A DNA stretch of 49,993 nucleotides from DAHUYF01 sp035553515 (GCA_035553515.1 DATNDG010000159.1:1-49993); one strand, 5' to 3'; numbered from the stretch's first letter, positions 23,321 through 31,875 are shown. Made by a program: numbers and translations. Notes: generated by a model not told the origin, from the sequence alone.

Positions 23321-23776
23321 CTACTTCTTGACGATGGCGGCGCGCTTGCCGGCCTGGCGGCCGGTGCCTCGGCCGAGCCCGATCTTCTTGGCGAAGGCCG
23401 AACGCTGCTGCGCGTAGTTGGGCGCCACCATCGGGTAGTCGGCCGGCAGATTCCATTTATGCCGGTAGTCGTCCGGCGTCATGTTGTAGGTCGAGCGCAG
23501 ATGCCGCTTCAGCATCTTCAGCTTCTTGCCGTCCTCGAGACAGACCAGATAGTCGGGCGTGATCGATTTGCGAATGGGAACGGCAGGCTTCAGCGCCTCG
23601 GTTCTGCCCTCGGCGCCCTTGCCGTCGAGCGTCTTCAGCGACTGGTAGACGGCGCCGATCACCTCGGCGAGCTGGGCGGTCGGCAGTGGGTTATTGCTGA
23701 CATAGGCGGCGACGACCTCCGCCGTCATGCGCAGCAATTCCTCGTCTGTCACCTTGTGCGGCGTTAGTTCGGCCAT
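23321..23776 (-). CDS. MucR/Ros-family transcriptional regulator with altered zinc site
   Basis: Encodes 151 residues. It has the family N-terminal helix region (MTAEVVAAYVSNNPLPTAQLAEVI, residues 17-40) and the C-terminal DNA-binding region SITPDYLVCLEDGKKLKMLKRHL ... PDDYRHKWNLP with YPMVAPNYA. In Ros the zinc ligands are Cys79, Cys82, His92 and His96/97. Here Cys79 and His92 remain, but position 82 is Asp and 96-97 are Thr-Tyr, so classical zinc binding looks lost. A TTGACA promoter at 23814-23842 and the ATG at 23776 set the start. The family controls exopolysaccharide, motility and cell-cycle genes as H-NS-like proteins. Confidence 0.92.
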   Translation of the reverse strand: MAELTPHKVTDEELLRMTAEVVAAYVSNNPLPTAQLAEVIGAVYQSLKTLDGKGAEGRTEALKPAVPIRKSITPDYLVCLEDGKKLKMLKRHLRSTYNMTPDDYRHKWNLPADYPMVAPNYAQQRSAFAKKIGLGRGTGRQAGKRAAIVKK

Positions 23777-23813
23777 TGCCGAAGCCCCCAGTGAATAAAG
23801 TGAATTCGCCGGC

Positions 23814-23842
23814 ATAATTGCAGGCCAAGTCTCGGGTGTCAA
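23814..23842 (-). promoter_or_regulatory. Sigma70-type promoter of the mucR-like gene
   Basis: Read on the - strand: perfect -35 TTGACA (23842-23837), 17-nt spacer, -10 AATTAT (23819-23814, 4 of 6). The transcript would start near 23807, about 30 nt before the ATG, which excludes the longer in-frame start at 23842. Confidence 0.7.
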
Positions 23843-24120
23843 TCAAAACCACTTGGCGGCTCAATAATGAAGACTAGGACGAGGGGATATCGACGGCCGA
23901 GATGCGGCAATGGTCAAGACGAAGGCGGAATATCGGGCATGCCGGGCAAAGATGTTGGCAAATGCAGAGGCGTTTTAGTGGAAAACTCCGGACGGTCCAT
24001 TTCGCCGGCCGGGCGAGAACAGCGGGAAATGGGGTCGAGCACGCGATGAATGGTAGCCTGCTGGCAAGCCACCGCGACATCTGGTAGGATCGCGTGAGAG
24101 TGTCGTTCCCATCGATGTCG
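23843..24120. other. Gene-free stretch upstream of rpiB
   Basis: Only short frames with no recognisable product lie here, for example 23867-24049. Base composition is less GC-rich than in the flanking genes, as expected for promoter regions. No hairpin with a U-tract was found. Confidence 0.45.
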
Positions 24121-24552
24121 ATGCCCGAAACGGTCGCCATCGCTGCCGATCATGGCGGCTTCGAGCTGAAGAATATCCTGGTGCCGGAGTTGCGCGCGCT
24201 CGGCTTTAGCGTGCTCGATCTCGGTACGACGAACAGCGATGCGGTCGACTACCCCGACATGGCCGAGAAGGTCGCGGCTGCGATCGGCGACGGCCGCGCC
24301 CAGCGCGGCGTGCTCATTTGCGGCACCGGCATCGGCATGTCGATCGCGGTCAACCGCCATCGCGAGCTGCGCGGCGCGCTGGTGCACGACGCCTTGAGCG
24401 CGCGGCTCGCGCGCCAACACAACGACGCCAATGTCCTGGTGCTGGGCGGCCGTCTGCTCGGCGCCGAGCTCGCGAAGGACTGCCTCAAGATATTCTTCAC
24501 CACCGGCTTCGAGGGCGGCCGCCACGCGCGGCGCGTCGCCAAACTCTCCTGA
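24121..24552 (+). CDS. rpiB: Ribose-5-phosphate isomerase B
   Basis: Encodes 143 residues from the ATG at 24121. Motifs: VAIAADHGGFELKN at the N-terminus, VDYPDMAEKVA, the active-site Cys in LICGTGIGMSIAVNR, and NDANVLVLGGRLLG. It converts ribose-5-phosphate and ribulose-5-phosphate in the pentose-phosphate pathway. I chose 24121 because the family begins within a few residues of IAIAADH. In-frame ATG 24115 and GTG 24094 (with AGGA close upstream) are possible alternatives. It is followed after 35 nt by glyA, the order usual in alphaproteobacteria. Confidence 0.92.
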   Translation: MPETVAIAADHGGFELKNILVPELRALGFSVLDLGTTNSDAVDYPDMAEKVAAAIGDGRAQRGVLICGTGIGMSIAVNRHRELRGALVHDALSARLARQHNDANVLVLGGRLLGAELAKDCLKIFFTTGFEGGRHARRVAKLS

Positions 24553-24587
24553 TCAGCGTCCCGTACCCTTCACGCCAGGTTGCCGCC

Positions 24588-25895
24588 ATGCCTTCCCGCA
24601 CCACCGCCGCCGATCTCGCTCTTTCCAACCGCTTCTTCTCCGCCTCCCTGCGGGAAAGCGATCCGGAAATTGCCGCCGCGATCGGCCGGGAGCTGCAGCG
24701 CCAGCGCGACCAGATCGAGCTCATCGCTTCGGAAAACATCGTCTCGCGCGCCGTGCTCGAGGCGCAGGGGTCGGTGCTCACCAACAAATACGCTGAAGGC
24801 TATCCCGGCCGGCGTTATTACGGCGGCTGCGAGTTCGTCGATCAGGTCGAGCAGCTTGCCGTCGACCGCGCCAAGAAGCTGTTCGGCTGCGCGTTCGCCA
24901 ATGTCCAGCCGCATTCGGGCTCGCAGGCGAACCAGGCGGTGTTTCTCGCCTGCCTCAAGCCTGGCGACACCGTGCTCGGCATGGATCTCGCCGCCGGCGG
25001 CCACCTGACCCACGGCTCGCCGGCCAACATCTCCGGCAGGTGGTTCCGCGTTGTCAGCTACGGCGTGCGCCGGGATACCGCGCTCATCGATTATGATCAG
25101 CTCGAGCAGGTGGCGCGGGCGGAGAAGCCGCGCCTGATCATCGCTGGCAGCTCCGCCTATTCCCGCGTCATCGATTTCGCCTGCTTCCGCCGGATCGCCG
25201 ACGAGGTGGGGGCGCTGCTGATGGTCGACATGGCGCATTTCGCCGGCCTCGTCGCCGGCGGCGTCTTTCCGAGCCCGCTGCCGCATGCGCATGTGGTGAC
25301 GACGACCACGCACAAGACGCTGCGCGGTCCGCGCGGCGGCATGGTCCTGGGCAACGACGAAGAGCTCGGCAAGAAGATCAACAGCGCGGTCTTTCCGGGG
25401 CTGCAGGGCGGCCCGCTCGAGCATGTCATCGCCGCCAAGGCGGTGGCGCTGGGCGAAGCACTTACCCCCGAATTCAAGGCCTATGCGCGCGCCGTGCTCG
25501 ACAATGCGCGCGTCCTTGCCGCGAGCCTCGTCGAGAGCGGGCTCGCCATCGTCTCGGGCGGCACCGACAGCCATCTGATGCTGGTCGATCTCCGGCCCAA
25601 GAAGCTCACCGGCAAACTCGCCGAGGCGGCGCTCGAGCGCGCCGGCATCACCTGCAACAAGAACGGCATTCCCTTCGATCCCGAGAAGCCGACGGTGACG
25701 TCGGGCATCCGGCTCGGCAGCCCCGCGGCGACGACGCGCGGCTTCGGCCAGGCCGAATTCCGGCAGGTGGGGGGACTGATCGCCGAGGTGCTCGACGGCC
25801 TTGCCGCGGGCAGCGAAGACAATCACGCGGTCGAGGCGGCGGTGCGGCGGAAGGTAGGCGCTCTCTGCGCCCGCTTCGCCGTCTACCCCGACTGA
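24588..25895 (+). CDS. glyA: Serine hydroxymethyltransferase
   Basis: Encodes 435 residues, full length. Landmarks: IELIASENIVS, NKYAEGYPGRRYYGG, the PLP lysine Lys243 in TTTTHKTLRGPRGG, NSAVFPGLQGGPLEHVIAAKAVA and VTSGIRLGSPAATTRGF. It transfers the serine hydroxymethyl group to tetrahydrofolate, giving glycine and 5,10-methylene-THF in the cytoplasm. AGGT lies 7 nt before the ATG; a longer frame upstream overlaps rpiB out of phase and lacks homologous sequence. Likely one transcript with rpiB and nrdR. Confidence 0.98.
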   Translation: MPSRTTAADLALSNRFFSASLRESDPEIAAAIGRELQRQRDQIELIASENIVSRAVLEAQGSVLTNKYAEGYPGRRYYGGCEFVDQVEQLAVDRAKKLFGCAFANVQPHSGSQANQAVFLACLKPGDTVLGMDLAAGGHLTHGSPANISGRWFRVVSYGVRRDTALIDYDQLEQVARAEKPRLIIAGSSAYSRVIDFACFRRIADEVGALLMVDMAHFAGLVAGGVFPSPLPHAHVVTTTTHKTLRGPRGGMVLGNDEELGKKINSAVFPGLQGGPLEHVIAAKAVALGEALTPEFKAYARAVLDNARVLAASLVESGLAIVSGGTDSHLMLVDLRPKKLTGKLAEAALERAGITCNKNGIPFDPEKPTVTSGIRLGSPAATTRGFGQAEFRQVGGLIAEVLDGLAAGSEDNHAVEAAVRRKVGALCARFAVYPD

Positions 25896-25926
25896 GCGCG
25901 GGAGCGATGGGGAGGGGGAAGAAGCG

Positions 25927-26394
25927 ATGCGTTGCCCGTTCTGCGGCTCGGAAGACACCCAGGTAAAGGATTCGCGGCCGACCGACGACCGCGCGGCGAT
26001 CCGCCGGCGCCGGCTCTGTCCGAACTGCGCCGCACGCTTCACCACCTTCGAGCGCGTGCAGCTGCGCGAGCTTACGGTGGTCAAGAAGAACGGCCAGCGC
26101 GAACCTTTCGACCGGGACAAACTCGCGCGCTCGATCCAAGTCTCGCTGCGCAAGCGTCCGGTCGAGTCCGAGCGCGTCGAGCGCGTCATCAACTCGATCG
26201 TCCGCCAGCTCGAAAGCTCCGGCGAGACGGACATTCCGAGCGATCTGATCGGCGAGCTGGTGATGGAGGCACTGGCCTCGCTCGACCAGGTCGCCTATGT
26301 GCGCTTCGCTTCGGTCTACCGCAATTTCCGCGAAGCCAAGGATTTCGGCGAGTTCATCGGCCGTATCGGCAATACCGTCGACGGCGACGATTAG
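25927..26394 (+). CDS. nrdR: Transcriptional repressor NrdR
   Basis: Encodes 155 residues. An N-terminal zinc ribbon has Cys3, Cys6, Cys31 and Cys34 (MRCPFCGSEDTQV ... LCPNCAARFTTFERVQ). An ATP-cone domain spans about 46-136 with VVKKNGQREPFDRDKL. It senses ATP/dATP and represses ribonucleotide reductase genes. GGAGGGGGAAGAAGCG precedes the ATG. The position between glyA and ribD is the standard alphaproteobacterial order. Confidence 0.98.
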   Translation: MRCPFCGSEDTQVKDSRPTDDRAAIRRRRLCPNCAARFTTFERVQLRELTVVKKNGQREPFDRDKLARSIQVSLRKRPVESERVERVINSIVRQLESSGETDIPSDLIGELVMEALASLDQVAYVRFASVYRNFREAKDFGEFIGRIGNTVDGDD

Positions 26395-26410
26395 ACGCTG
26401 AGCGCGAGAG

Positions 26411-27505
26411 GTGGACGATCTCGGCCACATGAAGGCGGCGCTGGCGCTGGCCCGGCGCGGGTTGGGCTCGGTCTGGCCGAACCCGGCGGTGGGCTGCGTG
26501 CTGGTGAAGGACGGGCGCGTCGTTGGCCGCGGCTGGACGCAACCCGGCGGACGGCCGCATGGCGAGACCGAGGCGCTCAGGCGGGCGGGCGAGGCGGCGC
26601 GCGGCGCCACCGCCTATGTCAGCCTTGAGCCCTGCTGCCATTGGGGCAAGACGCCGCCCTGCACGGATGCGCTGATCGCCGCCGGCGTGGCGCGTGTGGT
26701 TCTGCCGATCGAGGATCCCGATCCCCGGGTCTCGGGGCAGGGGATCGCGCGCTTGCGCGATGCAGGCATCGATGTGGCCGTAGGCCTTGCCGCGGCGGAG
26801 GCGGAGGAGGTCAATGCCGGCTTCTTCCAGCGGCTGCACAGCGGAAGACCGCTGGTCACGCTGAAGCTGGCGACGACGCTCGACGGTCAGCTCGCCACCT
26901 CGATCGGCGAGAGCCGCTGGATCACCGGCGAGCTGGCGCGCGACCGGGCGCATCTGCTGCGCGCCAACCACGATGCGGTGATGATCGGCAGCAATACGGT
27001 GATCACTGACGATCCGCTGCTCACCTGCCGGCTGCCCGGTCTCGACCATCAAAGCCCGGTGCGCCTGGTGCTCGACAGCCGCCTCAACGTGCCGCTCACC
27101 GCGCGCGTCGTGGCCGAGGCCCGACAGGTGCCGACCTGGTTCATCACGCTGCGGCACGGCGATCCTGCGCGGCGCGAGGCCTTTCTGAGCTGCGGCGTCG
27201 ATCTGATCGAAGTGCCGGCGACGCCGGCGCACATGGTCGATATGAAAGCCGCTTTCCAGGAGCTCGGACGACGCGGTCTGACGCGGGTCTTGGTGGAAGG
27301 CGGCTCGACCTTGGGGGCGGTGCTGCTGCGGGCCGGGCTGGTCGACCGGCTCGTCTGGTTCCATGCGCCGATGCTGATCGGCGGCGACGGCATCCCGGCG
27401 GTGGCCGGCTTCGGCCTGGCGCACCTTGCCGAGGCGCACCGCTTCGAGCGGATCGGTCTCGAAACGGTGGGCGAGGATATCCTGGAGACGCTGCGGCGGC
27501 GCTGA
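26411..27505 (+). CDS. ribD: Bifunctional riboflavin deaminase/reductase
   Basis: Encodes 364 residues from a GTG at 26411; the DDLGHMKAALALARRGLG start matches the family, where the residues before the Met are conserved. The deaminase domain (1-145) has the zinc site H-x-E in PHGETEAL and PCCHWGKTPPC. The reductase domain (about 150-364) has TTLDGQLATSIGESRWIT and LVEGGSTLGAVLL. It makes 5-amino-6-ribitylamino-uracil phosphate. Sixteen nt after nrdR. The next rib gene, ribE, lies 2.2 kb away because two opposite-strand genes intervene. Confidence 0.97.
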   Translation: MDDLGHMKAALALARRGLGSVWPNPAVGCVLVKDGRVVGRGWTQPGGRPHGETEALRRAGEAARGATAYVSLEPCCHWGKTPPCTDALIAAGVARVVLPIEDPDPRVSGQGIARLRDAGIDVAVGLAAAEAEEVNAGFFQRLHSGRPLVTLKLATTLDGQLATSIGESRWITGELARDRAHLLRANHDAVMIGSNTVITDDPLLTCRLPGLDHQSPVRLVLDSRLNVPLTARVVAEARQVPTWFITLRHGDPARREAFLSCGVDLIEVPATPAHMVDMKAAFQELGRRGLTRVLVEGGSTLGAVLLRAGLVDRLVWFHAPMLIGGDGIPAVAGFGLAHLAEAHRFERIGLETVGEDILETLRRR

Positions 27506-27519
27506 GCCGACGCCGATGA

Positions 27520-28401
27520 TCAGGCCGGGACCTCGCCCAGCACCGTGCAGCGGCGGATGACGCGCGGCTCGCGCGAGGTGTCGTAGCTCTCGGCCTTGTG
27601 CAACAGGCAGCGATTGTCCCACACCATGAAATCGCCGGGACGCCAACGATGGGTGTATGTCCGCGCGGCGGCGGCGATCCGCTCGTTGAGCTCGTCGACG
27701 AGCGCGCGGCCCTGGGCATACTCCATGCCGAGGATCGTCTCGGCGTGATCGCCGAGGAAGATGCAGCGGCGCCCGGTCTCGGGATGCGTGCGCAGCACCG
27801 GATGATCGACGGGCGGCACGGCGGCGCGCTGCGCCTCGGTCAGCGGCTCCTCGGCGTGGCGACGGTTGCGCGAGAAATTGAGGCTGTGGATGGCGCGCAG
27901 CCCCTCGAGCCGCTCCCGTTCGGCGGGGGCAAGCGCCTCATAGGCCGAATACATATCGGCGAAGCTGGTGCCGCCGCCATCGGACGGGATTTGCTCCGCA
28001 TAGAGCATGGTGGCGTGGCCGGTGACGTGCCGCCACGAGCCGTCGGTGTGCCAGGCGAGGGTGCCGCGATCGGGATGTTTGCCGCTCGGGCGGCCTTCGG
28101 CGTCGAGATTGGAGAGGGTGTAGAGCTCGGGATATTGGCTCGCGTGGTACTGATCCATCACATGGATCTGCACCTCGCCGAAGCGGCGGGCGAAGGCGAC
28201 CTGGGCGGCGGGCGGCAGGTTCTGATTGCGGAATAGCAGCACTTGATGGCGCAGGAAGGCGTCATAGACGGCGGGAAAGCTTCGGTCGTCGACGGCCGCG
28301 ACCTGAAGGCCGAGGAGCTCGGCGCCGAGCCCGCCCTCGAGCGGGCGGATCCTGAACTCTGCGGCAGGGGGTTCTGCGGTCGAAACGCGAGCGCGCTCCA
28401 T
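27520..28401 (-). CDS. TauD/TfdA-family Fe(II)/2-oxoglutarate dioxygenase
   Basis: Encodes 293 residues. Facial triad His118 and Asp120 in LAWHTDGSW, and the distal His in NRCLLHKAESYD. It also has RRFGEVQIHVM near residue 75 and the Arg-rich C-terminal RVIRRCTVLGE. It resembles the TauD-type gene at 22359 in the HRWRP-x-D-x-x-x-WDNR block, so the two are paralogues of the same broad family. It ends 14 nt from the convergent ribD stop and lies downstream of the enolase-superfamily gene on the same strand, probably as a transferred two-gene unit inside the riboflavin cluster. Substrate unknown. Confidence 0.9.
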   Translation of the reverse strand: MERARVSTAEPPAAEFRIRPLEGGLGAELLGLQVAAVDDRSFPAVYDAFLRHQVLLFRNQNLPPAAQVAFARRFGEVQIHVMDQYHASQYPELYTLSNLDAEGRPSGKHPDRGTLAWHTDGSWRHVTGHATMLYAEQIPSDGGGTSFADMYSAYEALAPAERERLEGLRAIHSLNFSRNRRHAEEPLTEAQRAAVPPVDHPVLRTHPETGRRCIFLGDHAETILGMEYAQGRALVDELNERIAAAARTYTHRWRPGDFMVWDNRCLLHKAESYDTSREPRVIRRCTVLGEVPA

Positions 28402-28487
28402 AGGACGGCACCTCCCTCGGTGAGCGGTAGCGGAACGCTATCCCGGCAGTGCCGGGGCGGTCAAATCGCGCCGCCGGTGCGCCGCGC

Positions 28488-29581
28488 TCATGAGGCCCGG
28501 CAACGTTCGATGACCGCCGGATCGGGATCGCAACCGAGGCCGGGCCCCTCCGGCAGCCGCATCAAGCCGTCCGGCGCGGTGACGAGATCGCCGAAAAGCG
28601 GCGCCTCGAGATCGACATAGAGCCGCTCCACCAGCATCTCGCGGGGCGCAGCGGCAGCGACGTGAAGCGTTGCCAGCAGGCCGGGCCCGAAATAGGGCGA
28701 ATGCGGCGCCACCGTGATGTTTGCCGCCTCGGCGAGCACCAGCACCTTGCGCAGCTCGCTGACCCCGCCGATCTTGGTGACGCTGGGCTGGGCGATCGAG
28801 ACGGCGCCGGCGGCAAACATCTGCGCAAAGTGGAGGGTACTTCCCGCATTCTCTCCGGCGGCGATCGGCATCGGCGCGACGCGGCGCAGCGGGCCAGCGC
28901 CGCGAAATCCTCGGGCGGCCAGATCGGCTCCTCGAGCCAGAAGAGGTCATGGGGTGCAAGCGCCTTGGCCATGGCGGTGGCCTCGCCGAGCGACCAGGGG
29001 CAGTTGGTGTCGAGCATGATGGCGGTGTCGGCTCCGGTAGCGCCGCGCGCGCTCGCCACCGGCGCAATCTCGATCTCGTGCAGTTTGACATGGCGGTAGC
29101 CGCGCTCGACCGCCTCGGCGGCGATCCGCGCCGTCACCTTCGGATCGCCGTAGCGCAACAGGCTCGCATAGGCGCGGAGTTTCTGTCGGGCGGCGCCGCC
29201 GAGCAGGCGGTGGAGCGGCTCGCCCGCGCGCTTGCCGGCGATGTCCCAGAGCGCGATATCGATGCCGCTGAGTCCGTAGGTGACCGGACCGCCGCGCCCG
29301 AAGAGATGCAGCTTGCGCTGCAGATCGGCCATCAGCGCGCCGATCGCCGCGGCGTCCCGGCCGATGCAGAGCGGCGCGATCAGCGTATCGATCGTCGCCT
29401 TGGTGCCTTCATTGACGTTGTAGCCGAAGGCCTCGCCCCAGCCGGTGACGCCTTCGTCGGTGTCGACGCGCACCAGAAGCGTGTCGAGCGTCGTCCAGAC
29501 CTTGCCGCCGAACCCCGTCGGCGGCCCGCTATGACGGTAGGGAATCCGCAGCAGCATGGTGTCGATTGCGGTGATCTTCAT
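28488..29581 (-). pseudogene. Mandelate racemase/muconate lactonizing enzyme family, frameshifted
   Basis: The first part (29581 to about 28890) reads MKITAIDTMLLRIPYRH and runs through metal ligands in MLDTNCPW and WLEEPIWPPEDFAALAR. It then leaves the family. The rest continues in another frame from about 28888: RRVAPMPIAAGENAGS (third metal Glu), QPSVTKIGGVSELRKV and VAPHSPYFGPG, to the stop at 28488. One missing base near 28889 (CCCGCTGC for an expected CCCGCCTGC on the coding strand) explains the break. Joined, the protein would have about 364 residues, normal for the enolase superfamily. It is either an inactivated gene or a sequencing error. GAGGAGG lies 9 nt before the ATG. Confidence 0.88.
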
Positions 29582-29699
29582 GACGCCGAGCCTCCTCGCG
29601 CGGAAGTCTCCCCGACAGGCACGAGCGCCACAAGAGCCGGTGGTTTTTCCCGCCCGCCCGCGTGACAGCGTCAGGTGAAAGCTCTAAGGTCTCCCGGCC

Positions 29700-30293
29700 A
29701 TGTTCACCGGGATCATCAGCGATATCGGGCGCGTGCGCGCGGTGGCGCCGGGCGGCGACACGGTCTTTACCATCGAGACCGCCTATGACACGCGCTCGAT
29801 TGCGATCGGCGCCTCGATCGCCTGCGCCGGCGTCTGCCTGACGGCGACCGAAAAGGGCGAGGGGTGGTTCAAGGTCCAGGCTTCCGCCGAGACGCTGGGG
29901 CGGAGCACGCTCGCGAACTGGCGCGCGGGAATGCGGATCAATCTCGAGCGCGCGCTCTCGGTCGGCGACGAACTCGGCGGGCACATCCTCACCGGCCATG
30001 TCGACGGCATTGCAGAGATCACTGCGCGCCGGCCGGAGGGAGAATCCCTGCGCTTCACCATCGAAGTGCCGCCCGCCTTCGAAAGAGCGATCGCGCCCAA
30101 GGGGGCGGTCGCGCTCGACGGCGTCTCCCTCACCGTCAACGAAGTGGAGGGAAGACGCTTCGGCGTCAACGTCATCCCGCACACGCAGGCCCACACCACC
30201 TTCGGCGAAGCGCAGGAGGGCGATCGGCTCAATCTCGAGATCGACGTGATTGCCCGGTATGTCGCCCGGCTCCTTGGAAAGGATCTCGCATGA
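29700..30293 (+). CDS. ribE: Riboflavin synthase, alpha subunit
   Basis: Encodes 197 residues in two homologous lumazine-binding barrels. It begins MFTGIISDIGRV, with SIACAGVCLTATEK in barrel 1 and VALDGVSLTVNEVEG in barrel 2, plus HILTGHVDGIAEI between them. It dismutates two 6,7-dimethyl-8-ribityllumazine molecules into riboflavin. No FMN riboswitch (RFN element) is recognisable in the 118 nt upstream. It overlaps the next gene by ATGA. Confidence 0.97.
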   Translation: MFTGIISDIGRVRAVAPGGDTVFTIETAYDTRSIAIGASIACAGVCLTATEKGEGWFKVQASAETLGRSTLANWRAGMRINLERALSVGDELGGHILTGHVDGIAEITARRPEGESLRFTIEVPPAFERAIAPKGAVALDGVSLTVNEVEGRRFGVNVIPHTQAHTTFGEAQEGDRLNLEIDVIARYVARLLGKDLA

Positions 30294-31414
30294 CCTTCGT
30301 CGAGGTCGTCTCGCCGATCGAGGACATCATCGAGGACGCGCGGAACGGCCGCATGTTCATCCTCGTCGACGACGAGAGCCGCGAGAACGAAGGCGACATC
30401 ATCATTCCGGCGCAGATGGCGACGCCGGATGCGATCAACTTCATGGCGAAGCACGGCCGCGGCCTGATCTGCCTGGCACTGACGCGCCAGCGTGTCGAGC
30501 AGCTCGGATTGCCGCTGATGCCACAGCTCAACAGCTCGCGGCTGCAGACCGCGTTCACCGTCTCGATCGAGGCGCGTGACGGCGTCACCACCGGCATCTC
30601 CGCGCCGGATCGCGCGCGTACCGTCGCGGTCGCCATCGATGCGGCCAAGGGGTCGCAGGACATCGTCACGCCGGGTCATGTCTTCCCGCTGATGGCGCGC
30701 GACGGCGGCGTTCTGGTGCGCACCGGACACACCGAGGCGGCGGTCGACATCGCCCGGCTCGCCGGCCTCAACCCGTCTGGCGTGATCTGCGAGATCATGA
30801 ACGACGACGGCACGATGGCGCGTCGGCCCGAACTTATCGGCTTCGCGCAACGTCACGGGCTCAAGATCGCCACCATCGCCGATCTCATCGCCTACCGCCG
30901 GCGGCACGATCGCATCGTCGAGCTCAAGCTGGAGACGCCCTTTCATTCGCGCTTCGGCGGCGATTTCCGGATGCACATCTACGCCAACAAGGTTAGCAAC
31001 GTCGAGCATATCGCGCTGGTGAAGGGCGACATCGCCACGCCGGGGCCGGTGCTGGTGCGCATGCATGCGCTCAACGTGCTCGAGGACGTGCTCGGCCATG
31101 ACAAGGGGAACCGCGGCGGCTTGCTGCAGGGCGCAATGGAAGCGATCGGGCGCGAAGGCCGCGGCGTCGTCGTGCTCATCCGCGAGCCGGTCTCGAACAG
31201 CTGGTCCGACCGCGTGCCGAGCCTGATGGACAGTAAGACGATCGGCGGAGCGGAGCTGCGGAACTACGGGGTCGGCGCACAGATCCTGCTCGACCTCGGC
31301 ATCCGCGACATGGTGCTGCTGTCGAACACCAAGCGGACCATCGTCGGGCTCGAGGGCTACGGCCTTGCAGTGGTCGGCCAGCGGCCGATCGAGCGGCCGG
31401 GAGGTACCTGCTGA
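30290..31414 (+). CDS. ribB: 3,4-dihydroxy-2-butanone-4-phosphate synthase with RibX-like C-terminal domain
   Basis: Encodes 374 residues. Residues 1-205 form an intact DHBP synthase: DDESRENEGDIIIPAQ, INFMAKHGRGLICLAL, and HTEAAVDIARLAGL. The C-terminal 165 residues look like GTP cyclohydrolase II at first sight (TKRTIVGLEGYGLAVVGQRPI at the end). They lack the zinc motif C-x10-C-x-C: the equivalent stretch reads RMHALNVLEDVLGHDKGNRG without cysteine. This fits the ribBX variant known from Proteobacteria, where the second domain has lost cyclohydrolase activity. A functional ribA is therefore expected elsewhere. It overlaps ribE and ribH, so the trio is translationally coupled. Confidence 0.93.
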   Translation: MTFVEVVSPIEDIIEDARNGRMFILVDDESRENEGDIIIPAQMATPDAINFMAKHGRGLICLALTRQRVEQLGLPLMPQLNSSRLQTAFTVSIEARDGVTTGISAPDRARTVAVAIDAAKGSQDIVTPGHVFPLMARDGGVLVRTGHTEAAVDIARLAGLNPSGVICEIMNDDGTMARRPELIGFAQRHGLKIATIADLIAYRRRHDRIVELKLETPFHSRFGGDFRMHIYANKVSNVEHIALVKGDIATPGPVLVRMHALNVLEDVLGHDKGNRGGLLQGAMEAIGREGRGVVVLIREPVSNSWSDRVPSLMDSKTIGGAELRNYGVGAQILLDLGIRDMVLLSNTKRTIVGLEGYGLAVVGQRPIERPGGTC

Positions 31415-31875
31415 TGGCCGAGGGGCCGCACATCATGATTGTCGAGGCGCGCTATTACGCGCATATCGCCGACGAGCTCGCGAAAGGGGCAATCGCCGCT
31501 CTCGATGCGGCGGGCGCCAGCTATGAGCGTTTCACGGTGCCCGGCGCCTTCGAGATTCCGGCGGCCGTCCGCTTCGCCGTCGAGGCGCAGGCGCGCGGTG
31601 CGCGTGAGGCGCGCTTCGACGGCTATCTCGCGCTCGGCTGCGTCATTCGCGGCGAGACGACCCATTACGACTATGTCTGCGGCGAGAGCGCCGGCGGGTT
31701 GCAGCGCCTGGCGCTCGAGCACAAGCTCGCCGTCGGTTTCGGCATCCTGACCGTCGAGAACGAGGCGCAGGCGCTTGCCCGCGCGCGCGTCGACAAGAAG
31801 AACAAGGGCGGCGAGGCGGCCAATGCCTGCCTTGCCATGATCGAACTCAAGCGGCATTTCGGGGTCGGACGGTGA
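31414..31875 (+). CDS. ribH: 6,7-dimethyl-8-ribityllumazine synthase
   Basis: Encodes 153 residues. Motifs: MIVEARYYAHIADELAKGA at the N-terminus, VPGAFEIPAAVRF, YLALGCVIRGETTHYDYVC with the catalytic His, and FGILTVENEAQALARA. It condenses the products of the RibD and RibB branches into lumazine, the substrate of RibE. The ATG overlaps the ribB stop (TGATG) and its own stop overlaps nusB. Confidence 0.97.
   Translation: MAEGPHIMIVEARYYAHIADELAKGAIAALDAAGASYERFTVPGAFEIPAAVRFAVEAQARGAREARFDGYLALGCVIRGETTHYDYVCGESAGGLQRLALEHKLAVGFGILTVENEAQALARARVDKKNKGGEAANACLAMIELKRHFGVGR

Noticed and set aside
23867..24049. A 60-codon + strand frame between mucR-like gene and rpiB
   Set aside because: No good ribosome-binding site and a composition of Gly/Arg/Ser without structure; the region looks like promoter DNA.
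24570..26234. A 554-codon - strand frame over glyA and nrdR
   Set aside because: Both genes on the + strand are complete and recognisable; the opposite frame has no family features.
29670..29690. GTCAG followed by GTGAA upstream of ribE, resembling the direct-repeat box
   Set aside because: The second pentamer is 5 nt, not 11 nt, from the first and is not GTMAG; no -10 at the expected distance.
29582..29699. Possible FMN riboswitch before ribE
   Set aside because: The conserved RFN blocks (AGGG, GGGGCGGGGTGAAA-type) are absent and the space is too short.
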